A stretch of DNA of 64,000 bases from Methanococcoides sp052057775 (GCF_052057775.1 NZ_CP195121.1:1612001-1676000); one strand, 5' to 3'; shown: positions 42,325 through 52,716, counted from the stretch's first letter. A program made the numbers and translations. The notes: a model not told the origin generated them from the sequence alone.

Positions 42325-45198
42325 ATGAGAATATATTCAATTCTTATAGTAGTACTTCTGGTTTTTTTCGCAATAGGTACAGTTTCAGCAGAAACGTTTA
42401 CAGTGAACAATAGTACCGGAGATATGGCAAATTATACTTCTATACAGGATGCTGTGAATGCTGCAGTTGATGGGGATATTATCCTTGTTTACTCTGGGAT
42501 CTATACGGAAAATGTAATTGTGAACAAGGAACTGACCATTAATACACATCCTGACAACGTGGATGACACTGTTGTACGGATAGATGCTCCGAGCAGTCAG
42601 GTAATTTTAGTTGATGCAAACAACGTCACAATCAGTGGCTTTAATGTGATGGGATCAGGTACTAATACTGGAATACTTCTCAGTGAAGTTGATGGTTGTA
42701 CAATTACTGATAACGTTTTATCAGACAACTTTGCAGGTATCAGGCTGGATCAGTCAAGCAACAATTTGCTGAGTAACAATATTGCAAACTCGAACGATGA
42801 TACAGGTATCGGCCTGGTAAATTCCAGCTATAATTCGTTAAGCGGCAATACTGCAAACCAGAATCCCGATGTGGGTATCTGGCTGGTTAATTCCAGTAAC
42901 AATATGTTGAGTGATAATATTGCAAACTCGAACCTCGACACAGGTATCGGTCTGATGGATTCCAGTGATAATACACTGAGCAGCAATACTGCAAACCTGA
43001 ACACTGGAGCAGGTATCGATCTGCTGAATTCCAATAATAACATCTTTGATAATAACAATGTTTTGAATAATTCAGATGGTATCGATCTGGATCATTCCAG
43101 CAGTAACAGACTGGACAGTAACATTGTTTCATATAATTTTGATGATGGTATTCTCCTTGAGAATTCCAGTAACAATATACTGCTTGGTAACACTGCAAAC
43201 TCAAATGGTGATGCCACCAACCTCACTTCACACTATGCTGGTATCAAACTGGTATATTCCAATAACAATACGCTTAGCAGCAATACTGCAAATTCGAACG
43301 ACGATACAGGTATTGGCCTGCTGGATTCCAATAACAATACCCTGAACAGCAATATTTTGTCGTATAATCTTGATGATGGTATTTATCTTGAGAATTCCAA
43401 CGACAACACGCTGAGAGATAATAATGCAACTGAAAACTATTACGGTATCAGGGTAGTAGGATCAAGTGGCAACGCAATGCTCGATAACATCGCAAGTTCG
43501 AACGATCACGTGGGTATAAGCGTGCGGCAGTCCAGTACCGCCAACACTTTGAGGAACAATAATGCAAACTCGAATGTTGATATAGGGGTTAGCCTGCTGG
43601 ATTCCAATAACAATACCCTGAGCAGCAATATTTTGTCGTATAATCTTGACGATGGTATTCATCTTGAGAATTCCAACAACAACACTCTGAGCAATAATAC
43701 TGCAACTGAAAACTATTACGGTATCAGGATAGTGGGGTCAAGTGGGAACACACTGCTCGATAACATCGCAAGTTCGAACGATCACGTAGGTATAAGCGTG
43801 CGGCAGTCCAGTACCGCCAACACATTGAGCAACAATACTGCAAACTCGAATGTTGACATAGGTGTAGGTCTTTTGGAATCGAGCGAGAACACGTTGAAAG
43901 ATAACACTATATCCAATAATTCATACGGTATTTATGTCGAAGATGCAAACAATAATCTGCTCTACAACAATTATTTCAACAACACGAACAATACCAACTT
44001 CTTAGGTATTAATGCCGGAAATGTGTGGAACACAACCAGAACTGCTGGAACTAATATCGCTGGCGGCCCCTTCCTCGGAGGGAACTGCTGGGCACATCCA
44101 GATGGTACTACCGGTTTCAGCCAGATGAACAATGATACGGATCTCGACGGGTTCTGCGATTCACCACTAAGTGAATATGAATTGGCTCTAAATAACACAG
44201 ACTACCTGCCACTTAGTATTGATGACGTCTTGCCCCTGATCAGTATTACCTCACCTGCAGACGGATTGTCCACAAAGTCAAGTTCGATCACAGTTTCAGG
44301 TCTCGTGAACGGTACAGGATCTTTGCCGGTAGTTATGGTGAATAATATTGCTGCAACAACATCACTTGTTGACTTTAATGGCACCTTCACGGCAACGGTA
44401 CCTCTGGTTCTGGGTTCTAACACCATTTATGCAAATGTTACCGATGCTGCCGGAAACACCAACACCACATTTGTAAATGTCACACGCACCTCTTCATCTT
44501 CCGGTAGCAGCGGAGGTAGTAGTGGAGGTAGTAGCGGCGGTAGTGGTGGCGGTTCTACCGGTGAAGCCTTCGATAATATTCTTGTGAAAGATGCTGCTAC
44601 TTCTTTTGTAGTTGCAGGGAAAGTATCCAAATACGAATTCAGTGAAGAAAAGTGCTACATCGATTATGTTCTTTTCAGGGGTCTGAGCAATGCTGGTCAG
44701 ATCAATACAATGATCGAGGTTTTGAAGGGTACTTCATCGCTGGTAGATTCACCGGCCCCTGGTATCATATCTCAGAATATGAACATATGGGTGGGTAATG
44801 CTGCATTTGGTGACGACAAGATCGATGATGCTATCATAGGTTTCAGGGTAAGCAAGGAATGGATCTCTGGAAATACTATTGATGTATCAGAAATTGCATT
44901 ATACCGCTATAGTGATGGAAAATGGAACCCACTTCCTACGGCCAATGTCGGTGAAGATGATGACTATGTCTACTTCGAGGCAGAAACCCCTGGCTTCTCG
45001 CCATTCGCAATATCCGGTTTTGCAGAAGAACAGGAAAGTATGCTTATTGAGGACGACACAAAAGCAACAGAAGAGGACATTTCTGCAGAAGGGGATGAGG
45101 ATACACAGCCAGGATCCAATGGAATTCCCTGGATCTCAACAGGATCACTGGTCCTGATATTGGTTGGAGTCCACATGTTTATGAGGAAGAGAAGCTAA
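42325..45198 (+). CDS. Large NosD-like beta-helix surface protein with PGF-pre-PGF domain
   Basis: The 957-residue protein has a signal peptide, a NosD/CASH start (FTVNNSTGDMANYTSIQDAV), about 22 beta-helix turns (residues 100-560) of the form SNNNTLSSNxANSN, a beta-sandwich (about 635-715, ISITSPADG...STKSSSITVSG), a Gly/Ser linker, and a PGF-pre-PGF-type domain (about 750-900, from YVLFRGLSNAGQINTMIEVLKG to ETPGFSPFAISGF). It ends in an acidic linker and a membrane helix followed by MRKRS, so it is surface-anchored. The helix repeats look expanded by duplication: two blocks around residues 360-430 and 440-520 are nearly identical. Confidence 0.88.
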   Translation: MRIYSILIVVLLVFFAIGTVSAETFTVNNSTGDMANYTSIQDAVNAAVDGDIILVYSGIYTENVIVNKELTINTHPDNVDDTVVRIDAPSSQVILVDANNVTISGFNVMGSGTNTGILLSEVDGCTITDNVLSDNFAGIRLDQSSNNLLSNNIANSNDDTGIGLVNSSYNSLSGNTANQNPDVGIWLVNSSNNMLSDNIANSNLDTGIGLMDSSDNTLSSNTANLNTGAGIDLLNSNNNIFDNNNVLNNSDGIDLDHSSSNRLDSNIVSYNFDDGILLENSSNNILLGNTANSNGDATNLTSHYAGIKLVYSNNNTLSSNTANSNDDTGIGLLDSNNNTLNSNILSYNLDDGIYLENSNDNTLRDNNATENYYGIRVVGSSGNAMLDNIASSNDHVGISVRQSSTANTLRNNNANSNVDIGVSLLDSNNNTLSSNILSYNLDDGIHLENSNNNTLSNNTATENYYGIRIVGSSGNTLLDNIASSNDHVGISVRQSSTANTLSNNTANSNVDIGVGLLESSENTLKDNTISNNSYGIYVEDANNNLLYNNYFNNTNNTNFLGINAGNVWNTTRTAGTNIAGGPFLGGNCWAHPDGTTGFSQMNNDTDLDGFCDSPLSEYELALNNTDYLPLSIDDVLPLISITSPADGLSTKSSSITVSGLVNGTGSLPVVMVNNIAATTSLVDFNGTFTATVPLVLGSNTIYANVTDAAGNTNTTFVNVTRTSSSSGSSGGSSGGSSGGSGGGSTGEAFDNILVKDAATSFVVAGKVSKYEFSEEKCYIDYVLFRGLSNAGQINTMIEVLKGTSSLVDSPAPGIISQNMNIWVGNAAFGDDKIDDAIIGFRVSKEWISGNTIDVSEIALYRYSDGKWNPLPTANVGEDDDYVYFEAETPGFSPFAISGFAEEQESMLIEDDTKATEEDISAEGDEDTQPGSNGIPWISTGSLVLILVGVHMFMRKRS

Positions 45199-45304
45199 CA
45201 CTTCACTTTCTCTCTTCTTTTTTATTAAACTTATTGTGTTTCCAGTTATTAGAACAGAGTTTCTCCATTCCTGAAATCTTAAATCCTTCATCTATATTTC
45301 ATAG

Positions 45305-45362
45305 GATAGATAGAGACATTTATTAATTAGTACTTCTAATTATATATGGGGGAATTATTCTA
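45305..45362 (+). promoter_or_regulatory. Promoter/leader of the second beta-helix gene
   Basis: Matches the promoter of the previous gene: ATTTATTAATTAG TATA region, then ATATGGGGGAATTATTC just before the ATG. Confidence 0.45.
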
Positions 45363-47036
45363 ATGAGAATATATTCAATGATTTTCTTAGTACTTGTGGG
45401 TTTAATGACCATTGGAGCAGCATCTGCAGCTATCTTCACAGTAAATAACAGCACAGGACCAGTAGCTGATTTTACTTCGATACAGGCTGCGATAGACGAT
45501 CCGAATACAAATAATGGAGACACGATCCATGTTTATTCTGGAATATACACAGAAAATCTGGTCGTGGACAAGGAGCTGACGATCACTACGGATCCCGGGA
45601 ATTCGGATGATACTATTATCCAGATCGATAGTCCGAATCCCTACGTGATCAATGTGGTTGTAAATAATGTTGATATCAGTGGATTTTATGTGCTGGGTTC
45701 AAACGACAATGTTGGAATACTTCTCAATGGAGTTGAGGGCTGTACTATTGCTGAGAACAGCCTGTCGAACAATTCCGACGGGATCAGGCTGGATCAGTCA
45801 AGTAATAATTTGCTGAGTAACAACATTGCAAACTCCAATAATGACACCGGTATCGGTCTGTTGAATTCCAGTTATAATACGCTGAGCAATAACATTGCAA
45901 ACTCTAATATCGATACAGGTATCTGGTTGTTTAACTCCAGCTATAATGAACTGAACAACAACGTTGCATCACTGAATCTCGATTTTGGTATCAGGTTACA
46001 AAATTCCAGTAACAACAACGATCTTTTAAACAATAGAGCAATTTCGAATGACCATGTGGGCATAAGTTTGGCTCAGTCCAGCAATATAAACACGCTTAAT
46101 AACAACACAGCGGACTCTAATACTGACATCGGTGTCGGTCTGCTGAACACCAGCAGCAATACTCTGACGAGCAATATTATTTCGAATAATGGTCATGGTA
46201 TCTGGTTCGAGTCATCAGTCAACGTTCTGATCTATGACAATTATTTCAACAACAATAACAATGCCAACTTCTTAGGTACTAATACCGGAAATATCTGGAA
46301 CACCACCATGACTGCCGGAACAAATATAGTTGGAGGGTCCTACCTTGGTGGTAACTACTGGGCACATCCCGATGGTACAACAGGTTTCAGCCAGGTGAAC
46401 GATGATACGGACCTCGACGGGTTCTGCGATTCACCTCTAAGTGAAAATGAATTGTCTCTAAATAACACAGACTACCTGCCACTTAGTATTGATGACGTCT
46501 TGCCACTGATCAGTATTGCCTCGCCTGCAGACGGATCATCCACAAAGGAGAGCTCAATTACAGTTTCAGGTGCAGTCAATGGAACCGGGTCAGCTCCAGT
46601 GGTTACTGTTAATGGTGTTACCGCAACAACAACACTTGTCGATTTCAATGGAACATTCACAGCAACAGTACCTCTGGTCATCGGTGCAAATACCATTTAT
46701 GCAAATGTGACCGATGGTGCTGGCAACATCAACACAGCATTTGTGTCTATTACAAGAACCTCTTCATCTACAGGTGGTAGTGGTGGAGGTGTTGGTAATG
46801 CAGTGATCGTGACAGTTCAGGAAGAGCCTGAAGAGGAAGAAGAGATCGATACTTCCACTTCAGATGATATGGGTAATGCAACCATGGTAATTCCTGAGGA
46901 AGAAATACCTGATGAGGAAGTTGTTGAAGATACTTCCGAATCACAGGATGGATCGGAATCAGCTCCAGGATTTAGCATAATGCTGACAACTGGTATTTTG
47001 CTATCAGCATATATTATTTCCAGAAGGAAGGATTGA
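45363..47036 (+). CDS. NosD-like beta-helix surface protein, PGF-CTERM-like
   Basis: The 557-residue protein is a shorter paralogue of the preceding one: signal peptide (MRIYSMIFLVLVGLMTIGAA), NosD start, about eight SNNTLxNN helix turns, and the same beta-sandwich (ISIASPADGSSTKESSITV). It lacks the PGF-pre-PGF domain and instead has a Glu/Asp-rich stalk (about 480-530) and a terminal SAPGFSIMLTTGILL helix with SRRKD. That end fits a PGF-CTERM sorting signal cut by archaeosortase. Parts of both genes are near identical at DNA level. Confidence 0.85.
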   Translation: MRIYSMIFLVLVGLMTIGAASAAIFTVNNSTGPVADFTSIQAAIDDPNTNNGDTIHVYSGIYTENLVVDKELTITTDPGNSDDTIIQIDSPNPYVINVVVNNVDISGFYVLGSNDNVGILLNGVEGCTIAENSLSNNSDGIRLDQSSNNLLSNNIANSNNDTGIGLLNSSYNTLSNNIANSNIDTGIWLFNSSYNELNNNVASLNLDFGIRLQNSSNNNDLLNNRAISNDHVGISLAQSSNINTLNNNTADSNTDIGVGLLNTSSNTLTSNIISNNGHGIWFESSVNVLIYDNYFNNNNNANFLGTNTGNIWNTTMTAGTNIVGGSYLGGNYWAHPDGTTGFSQVNDDTDLDGFCDSPLSENELSLNNTDYLPLSIDDVLPLISIASPADGSSTKESSITVSGAVNGTGSAPVVTVNGVTATTTLVDFNGTFTATVPLVIGANTIYANVTDGAGNINTAFVSITRTSSSTGGSGGGVGNAVIVTVQEEPEEEEEIDTSTSDDMGNATMVIPEEEIPDEEVVEDTSESQDGSESAPGFSIMLTTGILLSAYIISRRKD

Positions 47037-47157
47037 TGACCGATCCTTCTCATCTTTTCTTTTTCTATTCCGATTAACAAATGAAATTTGGAATGATGTG
47101 GTACTTTTTCCGATTTGAGTACTGTGGAAATTTTATTCAAAAACTGCAAAATACATT

Positions 47158-47576
47158 TCAGGCACTTGTTTCTTTCACATAATCCACGAACTGCTTTACC
47201 AACTCTTGCAGAACATCCAGATCAACATCTTCCAGTTTTTAATATGCAGGCAGGATTTTCCTAGTTTATACTTGCCAAGTCTGCCTTAGCAGATTCTCAT
47301 ATTGTTCAAAGCTATCCATAATGTAAAGTGTCAGGTTCTGCTTTCGGGGTGAGAATCCGGTCAGCATCCATTCTTCTGTACGGCCACTGGCATGATTTGT
47401 ATTTGTAACTACCAAAATCTATGATGCTGTCTCCCCACATGGAGGGTTCTTCACCTGTTACTTCCTGCATTAGTTCCATAATGGCAAAGGAATCGGTTCG
47501 TTTCTTCTCATTATCCACAGCGCTGAGGAAGTCTTCAACACTTGTTTTATTCTTCTTTGTCTTTAGTTATGCCATG
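47158..47576 (-). pseudogene. DUF1801-family pseudogene
   Basis: From ATG 47576 the third codon is TAA. The frame continues as KNKTSVEDFLSAVDNEKKRT, DSFAIMELMQEVTGEEPSMW and GDSIIDFGSYKYKS. After a shift it goes on as EWMLTGFSPRKQNLTLYIMD and later DVDLDVLQELVKQFVDYVKE, ending at TGA 47158. The order and motifs match DUF1801 proteins, with one nonsense codon and at least two frameshifts. Confidence 0.65.
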
Positions 47577-47720
47577 TTACCTCTTCGTTCGAAGAAATTC
47601 TCACATTATAAATTAGTATGAATAGATACCATTAAGTATGTTCCTGTTCCCCATTTATAGTAAGAGAACAACTATTTGTGTTGTATTGTGTTGTGGTTGA
47701 ATATTTTATGAGGGGATAAT

Positions 47721-48293
47721 ATGAATTACAGATATCTTTCATGTTTGATACTTATTTTCAGTATCTTTATCAGCGGTTGCGTGACGCTTACTTATGATAC
47801 CAAGGTCGATAGGAACGGTGACATTGCAGAGCATACGATGATCATAGAGACCAGCTCGTATGTGTACTCACTGATGAACAAGGAAGCAAAGATCAGTGAA
47901 ATTGTTGCTTCTGAAGGCGGAGAATACAGCGAGGTCTGGGACGGAGACGAAGTGCAGATGATCATCACCGGCCTTGTCCCGCCGAACATATATACCGAAA
48001 AGGAAGGCGACTACCTGATATACAGGCATACGATAACCGATAACTTCACCACAGATCATTCAGAATACGGTGCAGCTGCCATAGATGTGCATTACTATCT
48101 TGAAATGCCGGGTGAAATTGTTGATTCCAATGCGAACGTAGTTGATGGAAATAAGGCAGAATGGCACATGGTAGGCAACACCCAGCCAGAGGATATCTAT
48201 GCTAAATCGGAGCTTCCTTCAATGCCGGGATTCGAGTTGTTAGGTTCTATTCTTGCTATTCTGGGTATAGCATTCTTCTTTAGAAAGGGATGA
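47721..48293 (+). CDS. Lipoprotein with PGF-CTERM-like anchor
   Basis: The 190-residue protein has a lipobox ISGC (Cys 20), a beta-rich middle (TYDTKVDRNGDIAEHTMIIE, as in LppM-like domains) and a C-terminal SMPGFELLGSILAILGIAFFFRKG, matching the PGF-CTERM pattern. Having both a lipid-attachment Cys and a sorting signal means processing at either end is possible. Function unknown, cell-surface. GAGGGGATAAT lies before the ATG. Confidence 0.75.
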   Translation: MNYRYLSCLILIFSIFISGCVTLTYDTKVDRNGDIAEHTMIIETSSYVYSLMNKEAKISEIVASEGGEYSEVWDGDEVQMIITGLVPPNIYTEKEGDYLIYRHTITDNFTTDHSEYGAAAIDVHYYLEMPGEIVDSNANVVDGNKAEWHMVGNTQPEDIYAKSELPSMPGFELLGSILAILGIAFFFRKG

Positions 48294-48383
48294 TTTTTTT
48301 CCTTTCTTTATCTCAACTTTTTGAGATTGATTCCTATTTTGACCTTGCATTTTTTGTTCTATATCTTAAAATCCTGACCTGTC

Positions 48384-49088
48384 TCAAAGCAACAATTTAG
48401 CCAGTATCGGAGCAAGGAAAACAGTTATCAATCCTGCAATACCAATGGCAAGCCCACTCATAGCTCCTTCTGTCTCCCCTATCTCAACGGCCTTTGTCGT
48501 TCCGAGTGCGTGGGATGAGGTCCCTATGGCTATCCCTATTGCCACCTCGTCATGTATTCTGAACAATCTGCATACCTGAGGGCCCAGGAGGATACCGGCT
48601 ATTCCTGTGAAGACTATGGCTGCAACTGTTATGGAAGGAAGGCCCCCAAGCTGGTTCGATATCTCTATACCGATAGGTGTAGTGACGGATTTCGGGATTA
48701 TGGATACGCTTAGCAGCTCGTCAAGTCCGAACATTTTGCACATGATGATTATGCTTACTATGCCTGCCGCTGAACCAATACCGATCCCTCCGATTATCGG
48801 AATTATGTTCTCTTTAAAGAGGTTGATCTTCTTGTAAAGGGGAACTGCAAGGATCACCGTAGCAGGCCCGAGGAAGAAGGATATGAACTTACCTCCCTGG
48901 TTATAATCCTCAAATGTTATGTGGAAGCTTAGCAGAAGGGCGATTATCATCAGCATGCTCAGCAGCAGCGGGTTCATCACAGGGGATCTCGTCTTTTTGT
49001 AGAGCAGGTTGCCTGCATAGAACGTTGATATTGAGATCCCTATCCCAAATATGGGTGATCTCACCAGGGAATAAATGAGTTCATTCAA
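48384..49088 (-). CDS. lrgB: LrgB-family membrane protein
   Basis: A 234-residue protein with about seven membrane helices and LrgB/CidB signatures: SIIPKSVTTPIGIEISNQLGG in the core and AIGIAIGTSSHALGTTKAVE near the end. In bacteria LrgAB controls murein hydrolase activity or moves pyruvate and glycolate; in archaea, which lack murein, metabolite transport is more likely. It overlaps the lrgA gene by 8 nt, so the two are translated together. Confidence 0.88.
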   Translation of the reverse strand: MNELIYSLVRSPIFGIGISISTFYAGNLLYKKTRSPVMNPLLLSMLMIIALLLSFHITFEDYNQGGKFISFFLGPATVILAVPLYKKINLFKENIIPIIGGIGIGSAAGIVSIIIMCKMFGLDELLSVSIIPKSVTTPIGIEISNQLGGLPSITVAAIVFTGIAGILLGPQVCRLFRIHDEVAIGIAIGTSSHALGTTKAVEIGETEGAMSGLAIGIAGLITVFLAPILAKLLL

Positions 49089-49446
49089 TCGATCGCCTCC
49101 TTTTCATAAGAAGCTGAACGGTCATGCCGGTCACTACCACTATTATGATAGTCGAGACCACTGATATGAACAGCAATGCAGCCCATTTCCCTTCAAGTAC
49201 GGAGAAACATGTTATCAGCCCCACAGCTGCCGGGATGAAGAAGAAGGAGAGGTGCTTTAGCAGGAAGTTGCTCACATCTTCTATCATGGAAAGCTTCAGT
49301 ATTCCGGTAAGCAGAAGTGCCAGTAACAACAGCATTCCCAGTACACTTCCGGGGATAGGAATATTCAGGAAATTATGGAGGGCATTGCCTGCAATGCATA
49401 TAGAAAGAATAATTGCGAACTGAACGATACGCTTCATTTTTATCAC
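49081..49446 (-). CDS. lrgA: LrgA/CidA-family membrane protein
   Basis: A 121-residue holin-like protein with four membrane helices: CIAGNALHNFLNIPIPGSVL, LGMLLLLALLLTGI, then FFFIPAAVGLITCFSVLEGK. It is the standard partner of LrgB and the first gene of the pair. Presumably forms a transport complex with it. Confidence 0.88.
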   Translation of the reverse strand: MIKMKRIVQFAIILSICIAGNALHNFLNIPIPGSVLGMLLLLALLLTGILKLSMIEDVSNFLLKHLSFFFIPAAVGLITCFSVLEGKWAALLFISVVSTIIIVVVTGMTVQLLMKRRRSIE

Positions 49447-49645
49447 ATTCGGATATTCGGAATAAGCCCGTAACTTTTTGCTATCTTCCGGGTATGTGGT
49501 GGGTGTAACGTAATTAGCAGATATTAGTTTTTTCGGTCGTGAGCCATTATTGCTATTGAAAAACAGAATGTTTTCTCATGTGCATTTAGCTGGAGTATGA
49601 GAGGTTTTTTATACACATAAAATCCTTATTATATTGGGGGTTTAA

Positions 49646-50554
49646 ATGCTCAGATTGAGATTCCATGGCAGGGGAGGCCAGGGAGCTAAAGTGGCCAGCA
49701 GGGTACTCGGTACTGCTGCATTTCTGGATGGGTACAATGCTCAGGATTTCCCATTGTATGGTGCTGAGAGACGAGGAGCACCAATAACAGCCTTTACCCG
49801 CATATCCAGAGATGACATCATGGAGCGTGGGTTAGTATCACAGCCGGATATTGTGGTAGTTATGGATGAAACCCTGCTATCGGACCCCCGGGCCATGCCA
49901 TTATCAGGCCTGAAAAAAGGTGGTGTCGTTTTTGTGAACACACCTCGAGCTCTTCCTGAAATAAAAGAAGAGTACGGTATCGAAGAACATGTGATCATAC
50001 TGGATATCACAAAGGTCAGCCTTGACATGATCGGAGAGCCGGTCCTCAGCAGCCTTGCAGCTGCAGTGGCCTCAAAGATCGCCGGGATCGGGGAGGAGGC
50101 TTTAAGTGGTGCACTGGAAAAGGAACTTTCAGGGATCATTTCTGACAGAGAGCTTCTGGAAAAGAATATAGAGGCTGCACTTTATTGTTACAATGCTGTA
50201 GTGCCGGTCAGCATAGAGGCTGCTGAGAACATACCCGAAAAGGAGAATATTATCGCTATTCCTTTTGAAACTGCTCTTGTATCCAGTCCTGCCATAAAGG
50301 CCACAGCTAATACGCCCTTGCGAAGAACAGGGAACTGGCGGATATTCCGGCCAGTGTGGGACCATGATGCATGTACCAGGTGTATGACCTGTGTTGCCAG
50401 ATGTCCTGAAGGCTGTATCCGTTTAAACGAAGATGGATATCCTTCCGCAGATTACGAAAACTGTAAAGGATGCCTGATATGCGTTGAAGAATGTCCTGTG
50501 AGGGCTATAAGTAAAGTGCGGGAGACGCACTCCCGTTCAGAAGAAGGGGATTAA
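49646..50554 (+). CDS. 2-oxoacid:ferredoxin oxidoreductase, fused gamma-delta subunit
   Basis: The 302-residue protein combines a gamma domain (RFHGRGGQGAKVASRVL at residues 5-21, FPLYGAERRGAP) with a 2[4Fe-4S] ferredoxin delta domain. The cluster cysteines are 243, 246, 249, 253 and 273, 276, 279, 283. Electrons from oxidative decarboxylation leave through these clusters to ferredoxin. It is the first of three genes (gamma-delta, alpha, beta) separated by 2-3 nt. Substrate may be pyruvate or a branched-chain/aromatic 2-oxoacid; neighbours suggest an amino-acid-derived one. Confidence 0.88.
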   Translation: MLRLRFHGRGGQGAKVASRVLGTAAFLDGYNAQDFPLYGAERRGAPITAFTRISRDDIMERGLVSQPDIVVVMDETLLSDPRAMPLSGLKKGGVVFVNTPRALPEIKEEYGIEEHVIILDITKVSLDMIGEPVLSSLAAAVASKIAGIGEEALSGALEKELSGIISDRELLEKNIEAALYCYNAVVPVSIEAAENIPEKENIIAIPFETALVSSPAIKATANTPLRRTGNWRIFRPVWDHDACTRCMTCVARCPEGCIRLNEDGYPSADYENCKGCLICVEECPVRAISKVRETHSRSEEGD

Positions 50555-50556
50555 TA

Positions 50557-51777
50557 ATGGTTAAAGAGATGCTTACCGGTAACGGTGCTGCTGCCTGGGG
50601 AGTGCGGCTGGCAGAAGTTGACTATATTCCTGCATATCCTATAACTCCTCAGACCGAGATCATCGAGACAATCGCAAAGTGGATCAATAACGGTTCTATG
50701 GATGCAAGTTTTGTGACCATGGACTCGGAGCATTCTATGATAACGGCAGCAGGAGCTTCCTCAGCTACAGGTGCTCGGACCTTCACCACAACATCCAGCC
50801 AGGGCTTGCTATATGGATTTGAGATGATCTATACAGTTGCCGGATGGCGAGTCCCTCTGGTTATGATCAACGTATCCAGGGGCCTGTCAGCGCCGATAAC
50901 CCTCGGACCGGATCACAATGATATTCTTGCGATCCGGGATTCGGGCTTTTTGCAGATCCATTGTGAGACCTGTCAGGAGGTCCTTGACTCTGTTCTGATG
51001 GCATACAGACTGGCAGAGGATGAGCGTGTACTCCTGCCAGTCATGGTCAATATGGATGGTTTTTTCCTTTCATTTACCAGGGAATCCGTGGAAATTCCGG
51101 ATATTGATAAGGTCAGGGATTTCCTGCCTGAATACCATCCAAAACATGCATTTTTCAGGGCTGGTCAGCCCATGGCTCAGGGAGTGGCGGTCCTTGGCGG
51201 GGAGTTCTATTCTTATTTCAAGTACCAGATGCACCTTGCAAGTCAGAATTCCCTTAATGTCTACAAAGAGATCAGTGATGATTTCGAAAGGATATTCGGC
51301 AGGAAATACGGTGCGATTGATGAATATATGATGGAGGATGCGGAATACGTGCTCTTGATGACAAACTCGTTTTCCACTCTTGGGAAAGCCGCCGTCAAAA
51401 GGGCACGTGAGAGTGGTATCAAGGCTGGCTTGTTAAGACCAAGGTTCTTACGCCCGTTCCCGGATGCTGAGATCGGAAACTCCTTGAAAGGAAAGAAGGC
51501 TGTAGCTGTTATCGACCAGAATATCAGCGTAGGTAAGGGAGGTATTATCTATTCAGAGATGGCCGGATGCCTCTACAACGAGAAGAACAGGCCCCTTATG
51601 CTATCCTTTATTGGCGGTCTTGGGGGAAAGAACATCAGCCAGGACGAGTTCGAGTTCATCTTTGAGAAAATGATCAACTCAGCAGATACCGGAATTGTAG
51701 AGCCTCCTAATCTTCTGTATACTGAAAAAGAGTGGGAAGGCATGACAAAACTGAAAGAGATCGCAGGGAGGGAATAA
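50557..51777 (+). CDS. 2-oxoacid:ferredoxin oxidoreductase, alpha subunit
   Basis: The 406-residue alpha subunit has GNGAAAWGVRLAEVDYIPAY with PITPQTEIIE, then a strongly conserved DSEHSMITAAGASSATGART and TTSSQGLLYGFEMIY region, as in PorA/VorA. The C-terminal domain carries LRPRFLRPFPDAEIG. It builds the active-site environment with the TPP-binding beta subunit. Members with this length resemble pyruvate and 2-ketoisovalerate oxidoreductases; substrate is not decided by sequence alone. Confidence 0.88.
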   Translation: MVKEMLTGNGAAAWGVRLAEVDYIPAYPITPQTEIIETIAKWINNGSMDASFVTMDSEHSMITAAGASSATGARTFTTTSSQGLLYGFEMIYTVAGWRVPLVMINVSRGLSAPITLGPDHNDILAIRDSGFLQIHCETCQEVLDSVLMAYRLAEDERVLLPVMVNMDGFFLSFTRESVEIPDIDKVRDFLPEYHPKHAFFRAGQPMAQGVAVLGGEFYSYFKYQMHLASQNSLNVYKEISDDFERIFGRKYGAIDEYMMEDAEYVLLMTNSFSTLGKAAVKRARESGIKAGLLRPRFLRPFPDAEIGNSLKGKKAVAVIDQNISVGKGGIIYSEMAGCLYNEKNRPLMLSFIGGLGGKNISQDEFEFIFEKMINSADTGIVEPPNLLYTEKEWEGMTKLKEIAGRE

Positions 51778-51780
51778 GGT

Positions 51781-52716
51781 ATGGAAACAGATGCCATCAA
51801 GTCCATAAAGGAGTTGCCACCTGAAGAGAACATGCTGCCTGGTACTGCTGCATGTGCAGGCTGTGGCGGTCTTTTGACCCTGAGATATTGCCTGAAGGCA
51901 CTGGGGGAAAAGGTCGTTATCGTGAATGCAGCAGGCTGCTTTACTCTTCTGACCATCTATCCGTTTTCCCCATTCCGTAGCTCCTGGCTTTATACTGCAA
52001 TGGCCTGTGCACCTGCCGGAGCCCAGGGAGTACGTGATGCTCTGGACATACTGATCAAAAAGGGGAAGCTAGACCCTGAGGAGAACCTGAAGGTCGTCGT
52101 GCTGGCAGGAGATGGTTCTGCATATGACATGGCCCTCTCATCCACATCCGGAGCTATTTATCGCAACCTGGATTTCTATTACATATGTTATGACAATGAA
52201 GCGTACGGGAACACAGGATTCCAGCGTTCAGGTGCAACACCTTTTGGTTCAAGAACAGCAACAACACCGCCTGGAAGGTTGGTTCCTGTAGGCTCACAGC
52301 TTCAAAAGAAGAACCTCTTTGATATCTGGAACAGTCACAGACCACCTTATCTTGCGACCATCTCTCCGGCATATCCTGTTGACCTGATGAACAAATTCAA
52401 AAAAGCAGAACAATTTAAGGGTCCAAAGCTTTTCATAGCTCACATCCCCTGTCCTCCAGGCTGGGGATTTGATCCGTCCCTGTCCTTCAGGCTTGCAAAG
52501 CTTTCAGTTGAGACAGGGCTCTGGCCATTGAAGGAATCTATTCATGGTGAGGTCGAACACACCTTTGTCCCGAAGAAATTCAAACCTGTGGAAGAATACC
52601 TGAAAGAGCAGGCCAGGTTCTCCCATCTTTTCAGACCGGTAAGGCAGGAAGATGCTTTGAACAGTATTCAGGAAATGGTGAATGAGTACTGGGAGAAATA
52701 TGAGCTTCTTCCTTAA
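51781..52716 (+). CDS. 2-oxoacid:ferredoxin oxidoreductase, beta subunit
   Basis: The 311-residue beta subunit holds thiamine diphosphate (VVLAGDGSAYDMALSSTSGA, then the NEAYGNTGFQRSG metal/TPP stretch) and the proximal cluster cysteines, including CAGCGG near residue 24 and a later Cys in IPCPPGWGF. Together with the two preceding genes it gives a complete enzyme. It ends before a short T/C-rich region and a convergent gene. Confidence 0.88.
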   Translation: METDAIKSIKELPPEENMLPGTAACAGCGGLLTLRYCLKALGEKVVIVNAAGCFTLLTIYPFSPFRSSWLYTAMACAPAGAQGVRDALDILIKKGKLDPEENLKVVVLAGDGSAYDMALSSTSGAIYRNLDFYYICYDNEAYGNTGFQRSGATPFGSRTATTPPGRLVPVGSQLQKKNLFDIWNSHRPPYLATISPAYPVDLMNKFKKAEQFKGPKLFIAHIPCPPGWGFDPSLSFRLAKLSVETGLWPLKESIHGEVEHTFVPKKFKPVEEYLKEQARFSHLFRPVRQEDALNSIQEMVNEYWEKYELLP

